A stretch of DNA of 44,522 nt from Pedosphaera sp. (GTDB taxonomy: Bacteria > Verrucomicrobiota > Verrucomicrobiia > Limisphaerales > Pedosphaeraceae). The notes beneath the pieces were generated by a model. That model was not told the origin of the DNA, ran no database searches, and worked only from the letters and a program-made list of their open reading frames with translations. Where the stretch lies: the NCBI GenBank assembly GCA_028293325.1, contig JAQGPA010000086.1:1-44522 (forward strand), written 5' to 3'. Below are positions 32,214 through 40,487 of the stretch, piece after piece. Position 1 is the first letter of the stretch, and each line of letters starts with the position of its first letter. The translations under genes were made by a program, and so were the position numbers.

Positions 32214-32591
32214 CTACGCTCCCCTGGCATAATCCGTCATGCCCGTTACATCGATAACCACCACCGGCTCGTCACCCACCACCCAGGCATCGTGACCCGG
32301 TGGCAGCATGGAAACGTCGCCCGGACCGAACTCCTCCTCGCTGCCGTCATCCATCCGCACCCGGAGCCGGCCGGAAACATGGTATTGCAAATGCGCCACT
32401 TCGCAGCTTCGGGTTTTTGCAATCGGTTTAACGCATTCGGACCAACTCCACCCCGGTTCCAACGTCGCCCGGCCAAAAGTGACTCCGCCCAGCGTCGCCA
32501 AATCCACTTGGCCCCTCGGAAAAGAACGCGTCTCATCAGGCCGTCCCAGGTTCTTTCTTTCCATCTTCTCTGAAAATTGTGCTGTTGTCAT
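32214..32591 (-). CDS. cupin-domain protein
   Basis: A 125-aa single cupin barrel. Motif 1 is HLQYHVSGRLRVRMDDGSEEEFGPGDV and motif 2 is LPPGHDAWVVGDEPVVVIDV. Metal ligands in cupins are His/Glu in these motifs; here His in AHLQYH and in GHDAW remain, but the set is incomplete, so metal binding is doubtful. Start is uncertain among ATG 32591, 32597 and 32633; GGAAAGG lies at a good distance from 32591. It is divergent from the VIT-family gene. Role unknown. Confidence 0.78.
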   Translation of the reverse strand: MTTAQFSEKMERKNLGRPDETRSFPRGQVDLATLGGVTFGRATLEPGWSWSECVKPIAKTRSCEVAHLQYHVSGRLRVRMDDGSEEEFGPGDVSMLPPGHDAWVVGDEPVVVIDVTGMTDYARGA

Positions 32592-32824
32592 AAACATCGC
32601 CTTTCCAGCTATCTCCATGACACTTTGGTCCACAAAGATAACCTTATACTATCATGTTAGGTCTCGTGAATCAGAGCGTCAAGCTGACCACCTTTTTTCA
32701 GTTGCCAACTTCAAGGCCTGAAAAGAACTTGGCATTTACCTTGGTTCCGCTATTAGCAGATAGCAGATTGCGGCGTTTGGAATTCAACCGCCTTCCGGCT
32801 GCTCCATCCATTACGAAAAAACGT

Positions 32825-33520
32825 ATGCGAACTCTCTATCACACAGAAGCACACTTCCGCGGCAGCAATACGGTTAAGGACATTGTTATCGGCATGGCGG
32901 ACGGCCTTACGGTCCCGTTCGCCCTCGCGGCGGGAATTTCCGGCGCCATCACGGCGGCGCATATCGTGGTGACCGCCGGCGCGGCGGAAATCGCGGCAGG
33001 TTCCATCGCCATGGGTTTGGGCGGCTATCTCGCCGCGCGCAGTGAAGCGGAGCATTACGACAGCGAAAAACGCCGCGAGGAACAGGAAATCATAGAAGTG
33101 CCCGATGAGGAAGCGCGCGAGGTGGCGGATATCTTCATCAGCTACGGCCTGTCCCCCGAAGAATCAGCCAAGGTGGTTGACAGCCTGCGCCAACGTCCCG
33201 GCGCCTGGTGTGATTTCATGATGCGTTTTGAGCTTGGCCTGGAGGAACCCGACCCCACCCGCGCGCTCAAAAGCGCCGTCACCATCGCCGCCTCGTACAT
33301 CGTCGGCGGCATCATCCCCCTGTCGCCTTATATCGTTTTCAGCCATTCCACCGAGGCGCTGTATGTTTCGGTCGCAATGACGCTCTCTGCGCTTTTCCTC
33401 TTCGGTTTCATCAAAGGCCGTTTCACGGGCGTTTCCGGGATCAAGAGCGCCATCCAAACCGTCCTCGTCGGCGGTATTGCCGCCGCAGTGGCGTTTACCC
33501 TGGCTAAATTGATCGCGTGA
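32825..33520 (+). CDS. VIT1/CCC1-family transporter
   Basis: A 231-aa membrane protein with five predicted helices. The opening TVKDIVIGMADGLTVPFALAAG and the IAMGLGGYLAARSEAEHYDSE block that follows are the family hallmark; in plant VIT1 and yeast CCC1 these export Fe/Mn into the vacuole. The cytoplasmic helical region (about 85-145) carries many Glu residues expected to collect metal. In bacteria the role is probably Fe/Mn efflux, inferred. The frame could extend upstream to 32654, but the N-terminal extension does not look coding; the ATG at 32825 starts MRTLYHTEAHF as in relatives. Confidence 0.85.
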   Translation: MRTLYHTEAHFRGSNTVKDIVIGMADGLTVPFALAAGISGAITAAHIVVTAGAAEIAAGSIAMGLGGYLAARSEAEHYDSEKRREEQEIIEVPDEEAREVADIFISYGLSPEESAKVVDSLRQRPGAWCDFMMRFELGLEEPDPTRALKSAVTIAASYIVGGIIPLSPYIVFSHSTEALYVSVAMTLSALFLFGFIKGRFTGVSGIKSAIQTVLVGGIAAAVAFTLAKLIA

Positions 33521-33535
33521 GCCGGCTCTCCGGCT
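33520..33535 (+). other. short hairpin after the VIT-family gene
   Basis: AGCCGG (33520-33525) and CCGGCT (33530-33535) pair around CTCT, beginning on the last base of the stop codon. No T tract follows, so any terminator role is weak. It lies between two convergent genes. Confidence 0.3.
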
Positions 33536-33584
33536 TGCCTCGGAAGCTGGATAGTTAAATTCGACATCCCGAACGCTCCGGAAA

Positions 33585-34481
33585 TTATACCTTCTGCCCC
33601 AACTCAGCTTTGATCTCCTTGATCATCTTTTCCATGCGTCGGCCGTATTCCACGTAATTGTCATACTGCGCTTCCGGCGAGGCCGTAACGCTCTTGTCGT
33701 GAAACACCACCGCCATGTGTGGTTCGATGGAGATGCCCCCGTCATAACCATTCATAAATAGGTCCTTCAGAATTTTTCTTACCTGCCCGTCGCCTTCACC
33801 GGGAAATTTATAATCCGCATTATTCTTGGCCGGCGACCAGACGCAATCCTTCACATGCACATGGACCACTTCTGCTTTTACGTGAGAATAAAATTCCCAT
33901 GCATCCTGCATTGGTCTTGGTTTCGGTTTGGTGTAGTCGGCGGTGAAGACCGGATTGCCCGTGTCAAAAACCAGTTTTAATCCGGGCACATTCTCCAGCA
34001 GCTTCAAGGAAAACGGCCAGCCCATTCCCCCGTAGTTCTGGCAATTCTCATGCACTGGCTGAATGCCCGCATCCAGGAACAGTTTAGTGATTTCCCGCAA
34101 CCGCCGGAAACGTTCCGTCTCCATCTGGTCTTCCGCGTCGCGGATGGCAAAGCTCATGATCCGCACCATTTTGGTGCCGAGTTTTTGCATGCGCGGGATG
34201 GCGCGACGCGTTTCCTCCAACGAAGCATCACCCGGCTGCTCAATCTTCTTTCCCCAATTCCCAATTGCCGAGCCGAAGCCGTTGATTTTGATTCCCGCCT
34301 TCGCCACCTTGTCCACCAGCATGTCAAAAGCGGCCTCGGGGATGTCGTGGATGTTCCCTTTGGGAAAGCCCGGCACCTCCGTCATGCGGGCTTCAATGTT
34401 CTGCCAACCCAGCTCGCGCGTGGCCTTGATTTGCGTATCAATCAAAGCGCCCGCTTCATCGGCAATTCCTGTGAGGTACAT
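33585..34481 (-). CDS. sugar phosphate isomerase/epimerase-like TIM-barrel protein
   Basis: A 298-aa protein of the xylose isomerase-like TIM-barrel superfamily (PF01261). It begins MYLTGIADEAGALIDTQIKA and has metal-ligand type segments VHENCQNYGG, LKLVFDTGNP, VVHVHVKDC and GISIEPHM, with Glu, Asp, His and Glu in the expected order. Members isomerise or epimerise sugars and inositols. It is 15 bases downstream of a Gfo/Idh/MocA oxidoreductase gene, a common pairing for sugar or inositol catabolism. The substrate is not known. Confidence 0.85.
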   Translation of the reverse strand: MYLTGIADEAGALIDTQIKATRELGWQNIEARMTEVPGFPKGNIHDIPEAAFDMLVDKVAKAGIKINGFGSAIGNWGKKIEQPGDASLEETRRAIPRMQKLGTKMVRIMSFAIRDAEDQMETERFRRLREITKLFLDAGIQPVHENCQNYGGMGWPFSLKLLENVPGLKLVFDTGNPVFTADYTKPKPRPMQDAWEFYSHVKAEVVHVHVKDCVWSPAKNNADYKFPGEGDGQVRKILKDLFMNGYDGGISIEPHMAVVFHDKSVTASPEAQYDNYVEYGRRMEKMIKEIKAELGQKV

Positions 34482-34496
34482 AAATTGTAATTCGTT

Positions 34497-35651
34497 TTAT
34501 CGGCTGAATGATTTTGTAAAATCGTCGGCGGATACCGCCACCACCTGTTTCTTAATTTTCGAGCCGGCAATTAATTGCTGCAACTTTTTCTCATAGGCGG
34601 CGCCGTCCAACGGCAGTGCCACCGTCTGGTTGATTAATGAAGAATAGAGCATGGTGTTCGCCAGCTCGACGGAATAAATCCCATCCTCGCCTGGCGCAAT
34701 CAAGGGCGCCCCATCCAGAATGGCATCCACAAAGTTCTGCATCAGGGTCGCATGCGGCGCCGTGGCATTTTCGAATGGAATCTCCACCTGCCAGACTTCC
34801 GGTTTCATGAAGCCGACTTTGGAAGTCTTGTTGAATTCGGTCATGGACACTTCGTTGCGCGTGAAATGCAGTTTGTCCTTTTCCAATACCAGCCGGCCGC
34901 GCGTGCCGGCAATTTCAAAGCGATTCGTTCCCGGCGCTTCACCGGTGGAGGTAATGAATACTCCCGTGGCGCCGTTGGGATATTCCAGGTAGGCGGTCAC
35001 GTTGTCTTCCACTTCAATATTATGAAAGCGGCCCAGCTGGCAGAATCCGCGCACACTGGCCGGCAGGCCGCACAACCATTGCATCACATCAAGGTTGTGG
35101 AGGCATTGGTTCAGCAGTACGCCGCCGCCCTCGCCCTTCCAGGTCGCCCGCCAACCGCCGCTGGAATAATAGGCCTCCGTCCGATACCAATCGGTAATGA
35201 TCCAACTCACCCGCGCAATGTCTCCCAGCTCGCCGCTCTGGATCAATTTCCGAATCTTCATGTAACGCGGTTCGGCCCGCAGTTGAAACATGCCTCCCAG
35301 CACCAGTTTCTTCCGTTTCTTATGCGCGGCAATCAATCGTTCCGCATCGGCTTTATGCGCGGAGATCGGTTTCTCCACCATGACATGCAACCCCTGCTCC
35401 AGTGCGGCAATGCCCAGGCTCGTGTGCTGGTAATGCGGCGTGGCGATGATGACTGCGTCCACTTCGCCGGAACGAATCAACTTTTCGCCATCATCATAAA
35501 TTTTCAGCGGCTTAAAAGATTGCAGTTTTTCGGGCGTGGTGCTGCAAACTGCCACCAGTTCGCAACGATTGACTTTGCCCGCCGCCAGGTAGGAGGCATG
35601 GTGCCTGCCGATGTTGCCCATGCCAATGATGCCCAAACGCACTTTGTCCAT
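34497..35651 (-). CDS. Gfo/Idh/MocA-family oxidoreductase
   Basis: A 384-aa NAD(P)-dependent oxidoreductase. It starts at ATG 35651 with MDKVRLGIIGMGNIGRHHASYL, a Rossmann glycine motif. Further marks are IIATPHYQHTS, VMVEKPISAHKADAERLI with the EKP motif, and the second-domain GGVLLNQCLHNLD, where the HNLD-type His is often catalytic. The longer frame to 35759 has no domain support. It is paired with the sugar isomerase-like gene. It likely oxidises a sugar or inositol C-OH, but the exact compound cannot be told. Confidence 0.88.
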   Translation of the reverse strand: MDKVRLGIIGMGNIGRHHASYLAAGKVNRCELVAVCSTTPEKLQSFKPLKIYDDGEKLIRSGEVDAVIIATPHYQHTSLGIAALEQGLHVMVEKPISAHKADAERLIAAHKKRKKLVLGGMFQLRAEPRYMKIRKLIQSGELGDIARVSWIITDWYRTEAYYSSGGWRATWKGEGGGVLLNQCLHNLDVMQWLCGLPASVRGFCQLGRFHNIEVEDNVTAYLEYPNGATGVFITSTGEAPGTNRFEIAGTRGRLVLEKDKLHFTRNEVSMTEFNKTSKVGFMKPEVWQVEIPFENATAPHATLMQNFVDAILDGAPLIAPGEDGIYSVELANTMLYSSLINQTVALPLDGAAYEKKLQQLIAGSKIKKQVVAVSADDFTKSFSR

Positions 35652-35725
35652 GCTCTGAGTGTAGGGAAGGACCATGGAATTTAAAATCGCAAACTTCAGG
35701 CTGGTTTTGACCCGCCAACCTGCCG

Positions 35726-36148
35726 ATGCTTCCTCCGTTGAATTTTCGCACTCATCCAACCCACTGCCCCCGAAACCGCCTTAGCTACGGCGCTGCCGTT
35801 TTTCTGGTGATTGCACTGGGTCTTGGCTCGCGTCGATATCCCATTTTTCCCCTGTTCATCGGCGACATTCTCTGGGCCTTGATGGTCTTTCTTGGTTTTG
35901 GGTTCCGCATGCCCGCTCGCTCCACTGCCCAGATTGCAACTTTTGCAGCGTTGTTTTCAACCGCGATTGAATTCAGCCAGCTTTATCATGCCCCTTGGAT
36001 TGACGCCATTCGTCGCACTCGTCTCGGTGGCTTGGCACTGGGATTCACCTTTATGTGGGGCGATCTGCTCGCTTACGCCGTCGGCATTGCCTTGGGCATC
36101 ATCATCGAATTTCTTTTGCGCTGCTACCGGCACAAACCTAACCGGTAA
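35726..36148 (+). CDS. DUF2809 family membrane protein
   Basis: A 140-aa protein with four predicted helices. The DUF2809 pattern is clear: LGLGSRRYP, FIGDILWALMVFLGF, ATFAALFSTAIEFSQLYHAPW, IRRTRLGGLALGFTFMWGDLLAYAVGI. Its function is unknown. It diverges from the Gfo/Idh gene, with 74 bases between the starts. It stops shortly before two minus-strand genes. Confidence 0.85.
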   Translation: MLPPLNFRTHPTHCPRNRLSYGAAVFLVIALGLGSRRYPIFPLFIGDILWALMVFLGFGFRMPARSTAQIATFAALFSTAIEFSQLYHAPWIDAIRRTRLGGLALGFTFMWGDLLAYAVGIALGIIIEFLLRCYRHKPNR

Positions 36149-36163
36149 AAACGCAAGGCCGGC

Positions 36164-36370
36164 TCAAAACCACTCCATCTCGAGCGGAAATTCATCCAGC
36201 GGAGCATCATCAGAGAGTGGATTGGACAGTTTCCCATCCGTAAACCCACCAGTCATCATTCGCCGGAAATATTGCACGTTACAATTCTCCTTCCTCAAAA
36301 ACAACTCAGCGAGCGCCGGGGTGTCCTTGAAGAATAACAGTGCTTCGTTTCGAGTAAGCTTTCTGGCCAT
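36164..36370 (-). CDS. small hypothetical protein, 68 aa
   Basis: Starts at ATG 36370 (MARKLTRNEALLFFKDTPALAEL), with GGGGAG about ten bases upstream. A longer version from 36415 would overlap the upstream gene by 19 bases. No signal peptide or known domain is seen; the C-terminus is acidic (SDDAPLDEFPLEMEWF). It lies 26 bases after the 193-aa gene on the same strand, so the two are probably a unit. Function unknown. Confidence 0.6.
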   Translation of the reverse strand: MARKLTRNEALLFFKDTPALAELFLRKENCNVQYFRRMMTGGFTDGKLSNPLSDDAPLDEFPLEMEWF

Positions 36371-36396
36371 GGCAATGTCTCCCCATTTGTATTTGT

Positions 36397-36978
36397 TTAT
36401 CGACTGACACTCCAACGCGAACCGGCCGGGATGTGATTCAGAAAATCCGCCATCAGCGTTGAAGTCCGTTGCGCCCGTTCGGAGATTTGTTGCAGGGAAA
36501 AGTCCTCATCTTTGTCCGGCCAATCATCGGGTTGGGCGAAAAACTCCATCTTGGCCTTTCGCGCCACACGCTGTAGGTAGGAACGGATGGGGTTTACCCC
36601 GCTGTTTTCATCTTTCGGACGATCCACCAGGGTCACCAGCGCCATGGCACTGCCCGGGTGCGTTGCCCATTGGTCGATCCACGATTTTGCTTCGCGCGAC
36701 AAGTCGCCCACCCCGTGCGTGGAGATGATAATCAGGTCGGCCGAAGCCGCGTCCTTCACCGCCATCTCCTTCATCTTCGGATTTCCCAGCACGTCAAACT
36801 TCCACATCTGGTTGTCGAACTCCAGATGGCCGCCCAAATGATGGACAAGATAATCATAAGTTTCCTTCGCGTGCTTGCCTGCCGCGAAGTCTTCGTAGCC
36901 AATTACAACGTTGAAAATGGGCTTATGTTGCGGGTCGTGTTTTTCATTAATTCCAATCTGAGATAATGTGGTTTCCAT
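36397..36978 (-). CDS. hypothetical protein, flavodoxin/Rossmann-like
   Basis: A 193-aa soluble protein I do not recognise. Alternating hydrophobic strands and helices (FNVVIGYEDFAAGKHAKETYDYL ... ADLIIISTHGVGDLSREAKSWI ... AMALVTLVDRP) suggest an alpha/beta Rossmann-like or flavodoxin-like fold; the ISTHGVG loop could be a phosphate- or nucleotide-binding turn. No membrane segment or signal peptide is present. It sits just upstream of the 68-aa gene. The fold is inferred by eye only. Confidence 0.65.
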   Translation of the reverse strand: METTLSQIGINEKHDPQHKPIFNVVIGYEDFAAGKHAKETYDYLVHHLGGHLEFDNQMWKFDVLGNPKMKEMAVKDAASADLIIISTHGVGDLSREAKSWIDQWATHPGSAMALVTLVDRPKDENSGVNPIRSYLQRVARKAKMEFFAQPDDWPDKDEDFSLQQISERAQRTSTLMADFLNHIPAGSRWSVSR

Positions 36979-37414
36979 GTCGTTGAAAATGGAACGCGGA
37001 GACTTTTTTCACAATAGGGTGACTACCCCATGAATTTGTGCGGCGAGCCGTAAAACTTGAGTTTCATTCGCAATTTTTCCCGGGCATTGTAGGTTGCTTT
37101 GAGAACGATAAACGGACTTAAAATCGGCATGCTGTCAGCCTGCGAGAGTGCTCTGGAAACTGCTTTCCCTCATGGGCATCTCGCTTTAATCCACTGCTTT
37201 GGTCAGCACTGGAATAAAACGAAAAATCCGCTTTCTAACTTCAAATGCAAACCTGCTGCCTATGAATAAATTTTTGATTCGATCAGGCACCTGCAATCGG
37301 TGCGGGTCTTTACCAATGAAGACAAGGCAACTTCACCTTATTGCCATCAGCCAGCGCCTGAAGGGCTATCAGGTGAAGCCCTATTTTGGCACCTCATCGC
37401 TCAATTGTAATTAG
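36979..37414. other. intergenic region before the hydroxylase gene
   Basis: This 436-base gap separates a minus-strand gene from a plus-strand one. A plus frame at 37262-37414 (50 aa, MNKFLIRSGTCNRCGSLPM) has a Cys-x2-Cys pair but no convincing start signal, and it ends one base before the next ATG. I cannot decide whether it is translated. No clear promoter or terminator was seen. Confidence 0.4.
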
Positions 37415-38269
37415 ATGGATTTTCCCCTTCACACATCATTGCGCGATCTGGCTCTCGCTCGCAGCAGCCTCGCCCTGGTCGGCCTCGCGCTCCTGCTGAC
37501 TTGGGAAACGTTCGCTCCTTTCTTCGCCTCCGGCAGCGCGCAGCAACGCGGCATCCATGGCTCGCGAAATTTAATTCTGGGCGCGCTTAACGCCTTGATG
37601 ATCGCATTCGCTTTTGCCGGGCTGTGGTACGCGGTTTCCCGCTGGGCGACAACGCATCGGTTCGGTTTGCTGAATGTGTTGAACCTGCCGTTGGCATTTC
37701 GACTCATGGCGGCCTTTTTGCTTTTCGACGTCTGGATGTACTGGTGGCATCGTCTGAATCACCGCATTCCATTCCTCTGGCGTTTTCATCGCACGCATCA
37801 TTCCGACACCACCATGGATGTCACCACAGCCAGCCGGTTTCATTTTGGTGAAATTCTTTTTTCCGCCTGCCTCCGCCTGCCGGTGATTCTCCTACTTGGA
37901 TTACGGATCGAGGAGTTGCTCCTGTATGAGATGGCCCTGTTCGCCGTCGTGCAATTGCATCACGCCAACATCAGCCTGCCAGCAAAACTTGATGCGCTTC
38001 TGCGTTCGCTCATTGTCACGCCGAACCTGCACAAGGTTCATCACTCCCGATTGCCAATGGAAACAAATTCCAATTATTCCTCCCTGTTTTCCTTTTGGGA
38101 CCGCTGCTTCCGCACCTTCCAATTGCGAGCCGACCCGCGAACCATCACTTTCGGCCTCGCTGGTTTTGATGAGCCGGCGCAACAGAGTTTGTCCGGATTA
38201 ATCAAGACACCGCTAGCTCATGACCGCCCGGGTTTAACGACCGATGAACAGAAAATCGGGATCAAGTGA
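37415..38269 (+). CDS. sterol desaturase / fatty acid hydroxylase superfamily protein
   Basis: A 284-aa integral membrane di-iron enzyme of PF04116. The histidine boxes are complete: HRLNH, FHRTHHSD, LHHAN and LHKVHHSR, expected to bind two irons facing the cytoplasm. Four to five helices surround them, with WMYWWHRLNHRIPFLWRFHR as the central segment. Family members hydroxylate or desaturate lipids such as sterols, carotenoids or fatty acids using O2. The substrate cannot be told here. The Asn-Tyr-x6-WD block (NYSSLFSFWDRCFRTF) near the end is typical. It is convergent with the DUF554 gene. Confidence 0.87.
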   Translation: MDFPLHTSLRDLALARSSLALVGLALLLTWETFAPFFASGSAQQRGIHGSRNLILGALNALMIAFAFAGLWYAVSRWATTHRFGLLNVLNLPLAFRLMAAFLLFDVWMYWWHRLNHRIPFLWRFHRTHHSDTTMDVTTASRFHFGEILFSACLRLPVILLLGLRIEELLLYEMALFAVVQLHHANISLPAKLDALLRSLIVTPNLHKVHHSRLPMETNSNYSSLFSFWDRCFRTFQLRADPRTITFGLAGFDEPAQQSLSGLIKTPLAHDRPGLTTDEQKIGIK

Positions 38270-38293
38270 TTCGGCCGCCCTGCCAATTTTTCC

Positions 38294-39037
38294 TTAATTC
38301 CACGCCCCTTCAAGCAAGCGCCACACCCAGAGCACCAATGGCGCTGTGGCCAGGCTGGGCAGGTAATCAGCGAGTTCCACTTTTTTTAGTTCCAGCACCA
38401 CGAGGGCAACGCAAAAAACCAACATGCCGCCAACGGCATTGACCGATCCCAGCAGGTTATGCGCGCGGAGAAACGGCTCCAGATAGGAAACCGCCAAAGT
38501 GATCGTGCCCTGATAGACAAAAACCGGGATCGCCGCCAATAAAACCCCCCAGCCAAAAATTGTGACGAATCCCATCGCCGCCAAGCCGTCCATTACCATT
38601 TTGATGAAGAGCGGTTGCCAGTAGCCCATCAACCCGGCTTGCACGGCTCCGAGCGGCCCCAGCGGCCCGGCGCAAAACAGCAAGGCGCAAATCGTGAATC
38701 CCTCGCTCGTACGATTTGGATCATCCGGGCGGGCTTGCGCGAAGCGTTGACCGGCATATTGTCCAAGGCGGTTCAACGTTTTTTGGATGCGCAACAACCG
38801 GCCACAGATTCTGCCCAGCGTCAACGCCAGTATGAGAACCACCACTTGCTGTAGGACTTGGAGAAAGCTGCCTTCCAAACTCAGCCAGGTCATGCGCAAT
38901 CCGATGAACACGGTGAAAACGCCCATCAACCCCCGCAGGGCAAGCTGGGTGTTGGGCGCAAACTGCCGCGATAACGTCATTCCCATAATGCCGCCAATCA
39001 CGATCCCCAGCGCATTCAGGATGGTTCCAGTGAGCAT
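38294..39037 (-). CDS. DUF554 family membrane protein
   Basis: A 247-aa protein with about seven helices and the DUF554 layout: start MLTGTILNALGIVIGGIMG, a middle FTICALLFCAGPLGPLGAVQ with the family's conserved cavity residues, and AAIPVFVYQGTITL. Its role is unknown; it is annotated as a possible transporter in many genomes. The start is ATG 39037, which matches relatives; 39061 would add eight residues. Confidence 0.85.
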   Translation of the reverse strand: MLTGTILNALGIVIGGIMGMTLSRQFAPNTQLALRGLMGVFTVFIGLRMTWLSLEGSFLQVLQQVVVLILALTLGRICGRLLRIQKTLNRLGQYAGQRFAQARPDDPNRTSEGFTICALLFCAGPLGPLGAVQAGLMGYWQPLFIKMVMDGLAAMGFVTIFGWGVLLAAIPVFVYQGTITLAVSYLEPFLRAHNLLGSVNAVGGMLVFCVALVVLELKKVELADYLPSLATAPLVLWVWRLLEGAWN

Positions 39038-39167
39038 CGCAAGACTCAACCACGGCAACATCCAAGTTCAAAGTCCAAAGTTCGGGGAAACCCGATAAAT
39101 GGCCGAAATTGGCCCATTTTTTCATCCGCCAACCTCAGGGCCGAAAAACAACATTGCAATTCACCCT

Positions 39168-39185
39168 GATAACCGGCAGGTTATC
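39168..39185. repeat. perfect 7-bp inverted repeat before tRNA-Pro
   Basis: GATAACC (39168-39174) and GGTTATC (39179-39185) flank a four-base loop, ending nine bases before the tRNA 5' end. It could be a leader hairpin used in 5' processing or an operator near the tRNA promoter. Confidence 0.5.
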
Positions 39186-39194
39186 CGTCTGGTT

Positions 39195-39272
39195 CGGGGC
39201 GTAGCGTAGCTTGGCTAGCGCGCGTGGTTCGGGTCCACGAGGTCGTGAGTTCAAATCTCACCGCCCCGACCA
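39195..39272 (+). tRNA. tRNA-Pro (anticodon CGG)
   Basis: A complete 78-base cloverleaf. The acceptor stem is CGGGGCG (39195-39201) with CGCCCCG (39262-39268), the discriminator is A at 39269, and CCA is encoded (39270-39272). The anticodon stem CGTGG/CCACG (39223-39227, 39235-39239) holds the loop TTCGGGT with anticodon CGG at 39230-39232. The T arm is GTGAG-TTCAAAT-CTCAC (39245-39261). The C1-G72 acceptor pair and A73 fit tRNA-Pro. The D arm is GCGTAGCTTGGCTAGCGC. Confidence 0.95.
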
Positions 39273-39316
39273 TTTTCTCTTTATTGATTCCCTCCCCATC
39301 CTTGCTAACTTTTGGG

Positions 39317-39931
39317 ATGCAGCAAGCAACACCGGCGGCCACCGCGCCCTCTTTGATCTACAAACTCGCTTCCATCGTGGAGCGGCTCGACCCGGCTGGC
39401 CTCTTTCCCACCGTTCAACCGCTCGAAGTGGAGTTGGGCAGTGGTGATGGTTCCTTTCTGGTCAACTACGCCAAACTCCATCCCGAACGAAACTTTCTCG
39501 GTGTGGAACGGTTGCTCGGTCGTCTCCGCAAAATCGACCGCAAAGGCCGGCGCGCCGGCTTGACCAACCTGCGCGGGCTGCGCATTGAGTCTTCCTATCT
39601 TCTCGAATACCTGTTGCCGCTGCAATCGGTGGCCGCTTTGCACATTTATTTCCCGGATCCCTGGCCCAAACGGAAGCATCGCAAAAACCGCCTCGTCAAT
39701 GCCCGCTTCACGGAGCTTGCCCACCAGGCCTTGAAACCGGACGGTGTGATTTATTTGCGTACCGACGATAAGGATTATTTCGAGCAGATGGTAACTGTCT
39801 TCGCGGCAAATCCCACTTTTCGCCTGGTGGAAACACCGGCCGAATTAAGCGGAGTCGTAACGGATTTTGAGCGTAACTTCCACGCCCGTGGAGTGCCCAC
39901 CTTGCAAGCGGCTTATACGAAAGCCGAATGA
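39317..39931 (+). CDS. trmB: tRNA (guanine-N7-)-methyltransferase
   Basis: A 204-aa SAM-dependent enzyme that makes m7G46 in tRNA variable loops. The SAM motif is LEVELGSGDGSFLVN. The TrmB-specific LHIYFPDPWPKRKHRKNR lies in the middle, followed by GVIYLRTDDKDYFEQM, then VVTDFE and the C-terminal THARG-like FHARGVPTLQAAY. The frame open to 39224 begins inside the tRNA gene, so the ATG at 39317 is used. It starts 44 bases after the tRNA-Pro CCA on the same strand, so tRNA and modifying enzyme may share a transcript. Confidence 0.92.
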   Translation: MQQATPAATAPSLIYKLASIVERLDPAGLFPTVQPLEVELGSGDGSFLVNYAKLHPERNFLGVERLLGRLRKIDRKGRRAGLTNLRGLRIESSYLLEYLLPLQSVAALHIYFPDPWPKRKHRKNRLVNARFTELAHQALKPDGVIYLRTDDKDYFEQMVTVFAANPTFRLVETPAELSGVVTDFERNFHARGVPTLQAAYTKAE

Positions 39932-39957
39932 TTGGTTAATCCGGATCGGCCAGAGGC

Positions 39958-40398
39958 TCAAACGTCAATTATCGGTCCGCCGCCATCGTCGTGGCGATTT
40001 GGCGGCGGCGGCGCCACTCCACGCTGAACGCGGACACGCGCATTACCGCTGCCGGTCAGCGAATTCAGCACCAGGGAAATGAAGGAGATAATCAAGCCGC
40101 CCCAAAACGCCGACCAGAACGTATCCACATGAAAGCCCTTCACCACCTGACCGACGAAATAAAGCAGCAGCGCATTAATCACGAAGAAAAACAAGCCGAG
40201 CGTTAAAACCAATACCGGCAGGGAAATGAGCAATAACAGCGGCCGCAGCACTGCATTCAAAATTCCCAGCACCAGTGTGGCCGCCACCAGCGCCGTCCGC
40301 GTGTCGTAATGAATTCCTGGAACGATATACGCCGCCACCAGCACCGCTGCGGTGTTAATCAACCATCGTTGTAGAAATTCTTTTAACTTTGCCGACAT
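39958..40398 (-). CDS. phage-holin-4-superfamily (PF04020) membrane protein
   Basis: A 146-aa protein with four helices. It starts MSAKLKEFLQRWLINTAAVL and has the common pattern AAYIVPGIHYDTRTALVAATLVLGILNAVLRPLLLLISLPVLVL in two helices (split here by position, about 18-62), then FFFVINALLLYFVG and the last helix FWSAFWGGLIISFIS. The tail is hydrophilic with a Pro run. Despite the family name these are widespread chromosomal proteins unrelated to lysis. The longer frame to 40479 has no support. It follows manA by about 90 bases. Confidence 0.85.
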   Translation of the reverse strand: MSAKLKEFLQRWLINTAAVLVAAYIVPGIHYDTRTALVAATLVLGILNAVLRPLLLLISLPVLVLTLGLFFFVINALLLYFVGQVVKGFHVDTFWSAFWGGLIISFISLVLNSLTGSGNARVRVQRGVAPPPPNRHDDGGGPIIDV

Positions 40399-40487
40399 GG
40401 CTGGAATATTTGTGCCGCCACCAACATGAAGCAACTGTCGCCCAAATACAAGGCAGCAACCCGGTGGGCTTGTCCCCATTCCCCGGC

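Noticed and set aside
34752..35684. 310-codon plus-strand ORF
   Set aside because: It is antisense to the Gfo/Idh/MocA oxidoreductase, which has all family motifs.
39195..39272. tRNA-Pro as an integration site for a mobile island
   Set aside because: No integrase is near it, and I saw no second copy of the tRNA 3' end in the window.
39958..40398. Prophage remnant suggested by the phage-holin family name
   Set aside because: PF04020 proteins are common chromosomal membrane proteins, and no other phage gene is nearby.
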